Positions 60,492-64,000 of a stretch of 64,000 bases of DNA are shown in pieces. The position numbers were made by a program, and so were the translations under genes. The stretch covers positions 1 through 64,000 of the forward strand of contig JAFWLP010000018.1 in assembly GCA_017511005.1 (NCBI GenBank). Direction: 5' to 3'. Source of the DNA: Clostridiales bacterium. GTDB taxonomy: Bacteria > Bacillota > Clostridia > Saccharofermentanales > Saccharofermentanaceae. Below the pieces are notes generated by a model. It saw only the letters and a program-made list of their open reading frames with translations. It ran no database searches and was not told the DNA's origin. How positions within the stretch are numbered: the stretch's first letter is position 1; the number at the start of each line of letters is the position of its first letter.

Positions 60492-61570
60492 CCCCAGAAC
60501 CCCCTCATGATAAGTCCCAAAACAAATCTTGTGATAACGGCCAAGATACCGAGAACTATAAAGAAGAACATCATCTTCTTGACGGGGCTGACGGGAAGCT
60601 GTCCCGCAACCTCACCCGTCTGTCCGTTCATGGCAAAATAATAGAACTTATTGCGGTATTTATATGCGAGGAACCAGACAGGAAGCAGCGCGTAATTTGC
60701 TTCCATCGCGTCGATCTTGCTGTTGTTCTGCTTAATGTTGAATCTGTCGAAAGTACCCTTCAGCGAACCCTTGAGAGACTTGTCGATACCGTCCATGCCG
60801 CGCTTGGTCGCGCGTCCTGCAAGATCCTGCGGCGACTGGTCGTATCTGTCGGCATAGAATCCGGGAAGATATCTGTAGTCGTATGGGATGAGAGCGTTGA
60901 AATCGAAGGGCTCGATTGCCTCCATCAGGGCATCATCGATCCTCGTCTCACCGTCAAGCGGAACATGATTCCAGCTGAGCTTCGCGTTTCTGTCGAAAGT
61001 ATATGTCTCGATGATCTCATCATCACCCCTGTAGTGGACCTTATCTCCCGTTCCGTGTGCATCAAGAGTCGCATTGATGTTGAACAGCCAGAACGGCACG
61101 TAAAGGCCTGTCATCTTCTCAACATTCTTCTTTGAAACAAACCCGAACGGTGTCCACTTTCCCTTGCCTGCCCATTTGATGAAAGCAGCTTCTGCTGAAC
61201 TCCTCGAATACTTGAAAGGGATCATGTACTGAGGCTGGAACTGGTCGGTAAGCCTCTTTCCGACAAGTGCCGGAGATCCGCAGAATGCGCAGAATGTCGC
61301 GGAAGTATGCGCATCGGTAACGAGCTTTGCACCGCATGCGTTGCACACAAATTCCGTCTGCTCGGGAACTTCCTGCGTCTGTTCTGCCTGCTGCTGAGCC
61401 GGCTGGGGCTGTTCCGAAGGTTCCGGTTGTTTAGCTTCAAGTTCCCCGACTGTTATCGCCAAAGATTTGGGATCGAAAGAAGATCCGCAGTTGGGGCAGT
61501 CGAGCATCTGGGTGTCAGCATTAAGTGTGAGATTGGACCCGCAATTCGGGCATTTGATCGTATCAGCCAT
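60488..61570 (-). CDS. Zinc-ribbon membrane protein, paired with the TPM protein
   Basis: A 360-residue protein. N-terminal ribbon 1: IKCPNCGSNL...LDCPNCGSSF (residues 4-35); a Gln/Glu/Pro linker; ribbon 2: FVCNACGAKL...FCAFCGSPAL (about 73-104); then a conserved domain of unknown role with GLYVPFWLFN and LLPVWFLAYK; and C-terminal transmembrane segments (about 325-355). It is a paralogue of the gene at the left edge of the window. It is coupled to the TPM gene by an ATGA overlap. Confidence 0.87.
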   Translation of the reverse strand: MADTIKCPNCGSNLTLNADTQMLDCPNCGSSFDPKSLAITVGELEAKQPEPSEQPQPAQQQAEQTQEVPEQTEFVCNACGAKLVTDAHTSATFCAFCGSPALVGKRLTDQFQPQYMIPFKYSRSSAEAAFIKWAGKGKWTPFGFVSKKNVEKMTGLYVPFWLFNINATLDAHGTGDKVHYRGDDEIIETYTFDRNAKLSWNHVPLDGETRIDDALMEAIEPFDFNALIPYDYRYLPGFYADRYDQSPQDLAGRATKRGMDGIDKSLKGSLKGTFDRFNIKQNNSKIDAMEANYALLPVWFLAYKYRNKFYYFAMNGQTGEVAGQLPVSPVKKMMFFFIVLGILAVITRFVLGLIMRGFWG

Positions 61571-61619
61571 ATTATCCCTCCCGATTAATTAGTATAACAC
61601 AATTGCTGCGGCGGGATAA

Positions 61620-62342
61620 TCAGATTTCCGTCTCAAGCAATGCCTTGAGAGTCTTCTCGTGGCTCCTCTCGGTCCGGGGATAAACAACCTGTTTGTATTT
61701 CACGCCTTCGCGCTCACATATCTTCCTGACAAACGAATCGGCAAGTCCGGGATTCTTGACCAGAACGGGGCCTATCAGGCTTATGCCGAGAAGATTGTTC
61801 TTACGGACACCGTCCTTCTCGACCGGAACGTCACCAATGACCTTAACGACGTCGAAGACGAATCCTTCAGACTGCTCCGGGATACCCGCCCTGTTGATAA
61901 AACCGACATAACGTTCCTTTGTATCCGGATCCTCAAGGATCACGTCACCTGTGTAACGCTTCCTTCCGGTATCCTTGAATGAGTAATCGAATATCCCGAG
62001 GCCTTCCACAAGAGAAAAATCCGCCGTGATGATACCCTTGCCGAGAATGTCGTAACTGTTGCCGGTAAAGAGCATCGGGACACCGTCATCAATTGCCTGC
62101 GTAAGCTCTTTTAAAGATCTCTTCAGATGATCCGCAGCCATGTTCCTGTTTGACTCAAAGCCTGAACCCATGTAAACAAAATCCACGTCTTTGATGCTGA
62201 TCCTCGAATCGGTGATTGTCCCGCTGACTGTCTCCACGTCAAAGCCCTGATCACTCAGTCTGCGCTCCATGATCCTTACGTTTCCGTTATCGCCATAGAG
62301 ATTCATGTAATCGGGATACAGGTAAAGGATCCTTACTTTCAT
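61620..62342 (-). CDS. GatD-like class I amidotransferase lacking catalytic residues
   Basis: A 240-residue protein aligned by eye with GatD, the glutaminase subunit of lipid II isoglutaminyl synthase: ILYLYPDYMNLYGDNGN at the N-terminus, FVYMGSG, and the C-terminal GISLIGPVLVKNPGLADSF. The nucleophile position of GatD (CGGYQLLG) reads GNSYDILG here, so Cys is replaced by Gly94; the catalytic His of LHGPLL is Ile190 (LIGPVL). The protein has only one Cys, elsewhere. It should not release ammonia from glutamine. It overlaps the MurT-like gene by 4 bp and is probably still its structural partner. Confidence 0.8.
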   Translation of the reverse strand: MKVRILYLYPDYMNLYGDNGNVRIMERRLSDQGFDVETVSGTITDSRISIKDVDFVYMGSGFESNRNMAADHLKRSLKELTQAIDDGVPMLFTGNSYDILGKGIITADFSLVEGLGIFDYSFKDTGRKRYTGDVILEDPDTKERYVGFINRAGIPEQSEGFVFDVVKVIGDVPVEKDGVRKNNLLGISLIGPVLVKNPGLADSFVRKICEREGVKYKQVVYPRTERSHEKTLKALLETEI

Positions 62343-63685
62343 TCAAGTTCCCTCCTTGTCACGAGTGAAAGGATCTTATCCTTATCCGAGAAACAGGTTA
62401 TGACATACAGGAAAGAATTAAGACTGTTCCTGCAATAATCCGCCGCGTCCTGTATCTGTTCGAAAACTTCAAGATCCTGATCACCGATCCCCGCCACACC
62501 GAATCTTATGGCAAGATCGTCGCAGTACTGTCCCGCGAGAATGATCTTCTCGATGCCGGCGTCCTTAAGCCTCTCGAAATTGATATCCCAGAGCCAGCTC
62601 GAATCGGACGTGTAATATTTCCTGCTGATCGCATCAACGATTATCATGACGCTCTTCCTGCGGCTGTCCTTAACCACGACATCTATCGACCGGTCATAGG
62701 ACACGGAATTCTCGTGCTTCGACAGAAGCAGTCTTCCCTGTACGTTACCGAGGCTGAAATCAAGGATCCTTCCGGACTTGAGGATATATCCTCCGAGAGC
62801 TTTGGCAGCCTTGCCTGGCTCAATTCCGGCCAGGGTCGAAGCGGTAAACGCCGCAAGGATGTTGTAGCAGTGATAGATACCGTTGAAGAAAACCGGAATG
62901 TCATACCTGCCGTCGACCGTTATGTATGACTTGCCGTCCTTCTCGCCTGCGGAGGTCAGAGCATGCAGGGTCTCAGGTCTCGTAAATCCGCAGTAAGGGC
63001 ACTTGTACTTGCCGATGTGGTTGTAGTGATAATACTCGTATTCCATCGGGCCCTTGCAGAACGGGCAGTATTTTCCGTCGTTATAGATGCCTACGTGTTC
63101 TTTTGTGTCCGTGGAAAGCCTGTCTGCACCGAAATAGAAAGTGTCCTCCCTTTCCCTTCCGATGCTTGCCACCAGCGGATCGTCCGCATTGAGGATCAGC
63201 GTCATGTCATCGTAAACGGCTTCGCAGATGATCTGCTTGATCCATTCGGGATGACCGTTTCTGGTCATCTGATCCCTGTACAGGTTATTGATAACAAAAT
63301 ACTTCGGATGGAAATGCTTGAAGATCTTTCTCGCATATCTCTCATCGGTCTCAAGAAGGATAACGTCGCTCTTCACCCTGCCGGACATCGTTGAATTGCC
63401 GATGAGGAAAGTCGTGACTCCTTCGATCTGATTGGAACCTTCTTTGTTATAGGCGACGTTAAGTCCGTTGCTCTTAAGCACATGGGCGATCATTTCAACT
63501 GTTGAAGTCTTGCCGTTCGAACCGGTCACGGCAATGGAGATCTCCGGAAGATCCAGCCTTGAGAGGATATCGGGGCATATCTTGAGAGCGTATTTACCCG
63601 GAAGGCTTGAACCGCGCCCGAAAAGCTTTGCCAAGCCCCTTACTATCTTGCAAACAAGGATCGCTGTAAACACTTTAATCTTCAT
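62339..63685 (-). CDS. MurT-like Mur ligase family protein
   Basis: About 448 residues. The ATP loop is VTGSNGKTSTVEM; a Mur ligase middle domain follows, with NLYRDQMTRNGHPEWI and LNADDPLVA. A four-Cys zinc element, CPFC...YKCPYCGF, is inserted, which is the hallmark of MurT. The C-terminal domain has SSWLWDINFERL, but the usual NDxxADGRDxSW reads VDAISRKYYTSDSSW. MurT with GatD amidates the D-Glu of lipid II. With its GatD partner degenerate, this pair may have another role. Start at 63685 (MKIKVF) is favoured over 63730; no clear ribosome site, and TGCTAAAAT lies 7 nt upstream. Confidence 0.82.
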   Translation of the reverse strand: MKIKVFTAILVCKIVRGLAKLFGRGSSLPGKYALKICPDILSRLDLPEISIAVTGSNGKTSTVEMIAHVLKSNGLNVAYNKEGSNQIEGVTTFLIGNSTMSGRVKSDVILLETDERYARKIFKHFHPKYFVINNLYRDQMTRNGHPEWIKQIICEAVYDDMTLILNADDPLVASIGREREDTFYFGADRLSTDTKEHVGIYNDGKYCPFCKGPMEYEYYHYNHIGKYKCPYCGFTRPETLHALTSAGEKDGKSYITVDGRYDIPVFFNGIYHCYNILAAFTASTLAGIEPGKAAKALGGYILKSGRILDFSLGNVQGRLLLSKHENSVSYDRSIDVVVKDSRRKSVMIIVDAISRKYYTSDSSWLWDINFERLKDAGIEKIILAGQYCDDLAIRFGVAGIGDQDLEVFEQIQDAADYCRNSLNSFLYVITCFSDKDKILSLVTRRELE

Positions 63686-63797
63686 CGGTAGAATTTTAGC
63701 ATAAATAAACATTTTTAATATTACATGCATGACACATGATCTTTACTTTTGTTTTTCGAAAAAGCAGACAGTTATCGAACAGATTTGAATAAAAGTG

Positions 63798-63825
63798 TTT
63801 ACAAACCCGCATAAAGGTATATAAT
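63798..63825 (+). promoter_or_regulatory. Promoter of the right-edge leader RNA
   Basis: TTTACA (63798-63803), a 16-bp spacer and TATAAT (63820-63825) point towards the right edge. The predicted transcription start near 63832 leaves a structured leader of about 155 nt before the next gene. Confidence 0.7.
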
Positions 63826-63831
63826 TGCCAC

Positions 63832-63960
63832 ATGACTAATTTTGCATTTACATGGCGTGTTTTCTTTTTTGCCTTTACGGATAAGGGTAATTAGTTCACT
63901 GCATGTAAATAACTTGATTTACGGAATAACAGGGCCCCGCAGTGAACACACATGCGGGGC
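63832..63960 (+). ncRNA. Structured leader RNA, riboswitch-like, class not recognised
   Basis: Four long complementary pairs are visible: GACTAATT (63834) with AATTAGTT (63889); ATTTACATG (63846) with CATGTAAAT (63902); GTTCACTGC (63894) with GCAGTGAAC (63939); GCCCCGCA (63934) with TGCGGGGC (63953). The first two interleave, as in a pseudoknot. The last two exclude each other, as an antiterminator and terminator would. TTTACGG also occurs twice (63874 and 63918). The final hairpin has only a weak U tract (TATTAATTTG). I could not match it to a known riboswitch consensus. Confidence 0.5.
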
Positions 63961-63986
63961 TATTAATTTGTCGGAGGAAAATGACC

Positions 63987-64000
63987 ATGACACAGAAACA
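63987..64000 (+). CDS. Start of a gene cut by the right edge
   Basis: ATG at 63987 follows GGAGG (63973-63977) at 9 nt and opens MTQK before the window ends. The ATG at 63981 is in the same frame but only 3 nt from the ribosome site. The product cannot be identified. It is the gene controlled by the structured leader just upstream. Confidence 0.55.

Overview
The window reads as chromosomal DNA of an anaerobic, low-to-mid GC Gram-positive bacterium of the class Clostridia. The signs are the HydE/HydG/HydF [FeFe]-hydrogenase maturation set with its TM1266-type partner, many small lipoproteins with a Gram-positive lipobox, strong AAGGAGG-type ribosome binding sites, TTGACA/TATAAT promoters, a MurT/GatD-type cell-wall gene pair, and a MccA/MccB reverse transsulfuration route. 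A genus cannot be assigned from the sequence alone. I see no rRNA, tRNA, insertion sequence, prophage or CRISPR array.

Layout. 1-9.5 kb: a zinc-ribbon membrane protein cut by the left edge, then small housekeeping or accessory genes (macrodomain, histidine phosphatase, HEAT-repeat protein, metallo-beta-lactamase fold hydrolase, serine O-acetyltransferase, two cell-wall peptidases). 9.6-19.5 kb: a sulfur amino acid and Fe-S block. It holds metQ-adh-cmd, mccB-mccA-metN-metI-ecfS, iscS-iscU and a divergent Rrf2 regulator. 19.5-30 kb: a deacetylase, a three-gene catabolic-looking operon, an XRE regulator, an ECF sigma/anti-sigma pair, a hybrid histidine kinase and a YwaF-like membrane protein. 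30-34 kb: tm1266-hydE-hydG-hydF. 34-44 kb: mostly small accessory genes, including a TetR-controlled hydrolase operon. 44-49.5 kb: an M13 peptidase with a MacB-like ABC transporter. 49.5-54 kb: c-di-GMP enzymes, one fused to an acetyltransferase. 54-64 kb: small enzymes, an MFS exporter with an attenuator, a TPM/zinc-ribbon pair, a MurT/GatD-like pair, and a structured RNA leader at the right edge.

The most interesting content is regulatory. The mccB operon and the metQ operon each begin with a short reading frame, preceded by a good ribosome binding site, rich in Cys and Met codons (MMKMCMCCC and SMMCCRM). Each frame is followed by a GC-rich terminator with a U tract. About 11-12 nt after the last tandem Cys codon, each frame contains a strand able to pair with the 5' arm of its own terminator. 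This is the geometry of ribosome-mediated transcription attenuation that senses cysteine (possibly methionine) supply. Upstream, both promoters and the iscS and rrf2 promoters carry the same 17-bp operator (CCTA-N9-TAGG), so the regulon appears to be controlled twice: by an IscR/CymR-like Rrf2 protein and by translation of a Cys-rich leader.

A second, unrelated leader-peptide attenuator precedes the MFS transporter at 57.3 kb. There the terminator hairpin also hides the ribosome binding site, which is typical of drug-inducible resistance genes. The GatD-like subunit at 61.6 kb lacks both the nucleophilic Cys and the catalytic His of lipid II amidotransferases, so this pair is probably not a working glutamine amidotransferase. 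All functional statements rest on motif recognition by eye; no database search or folding program was run.
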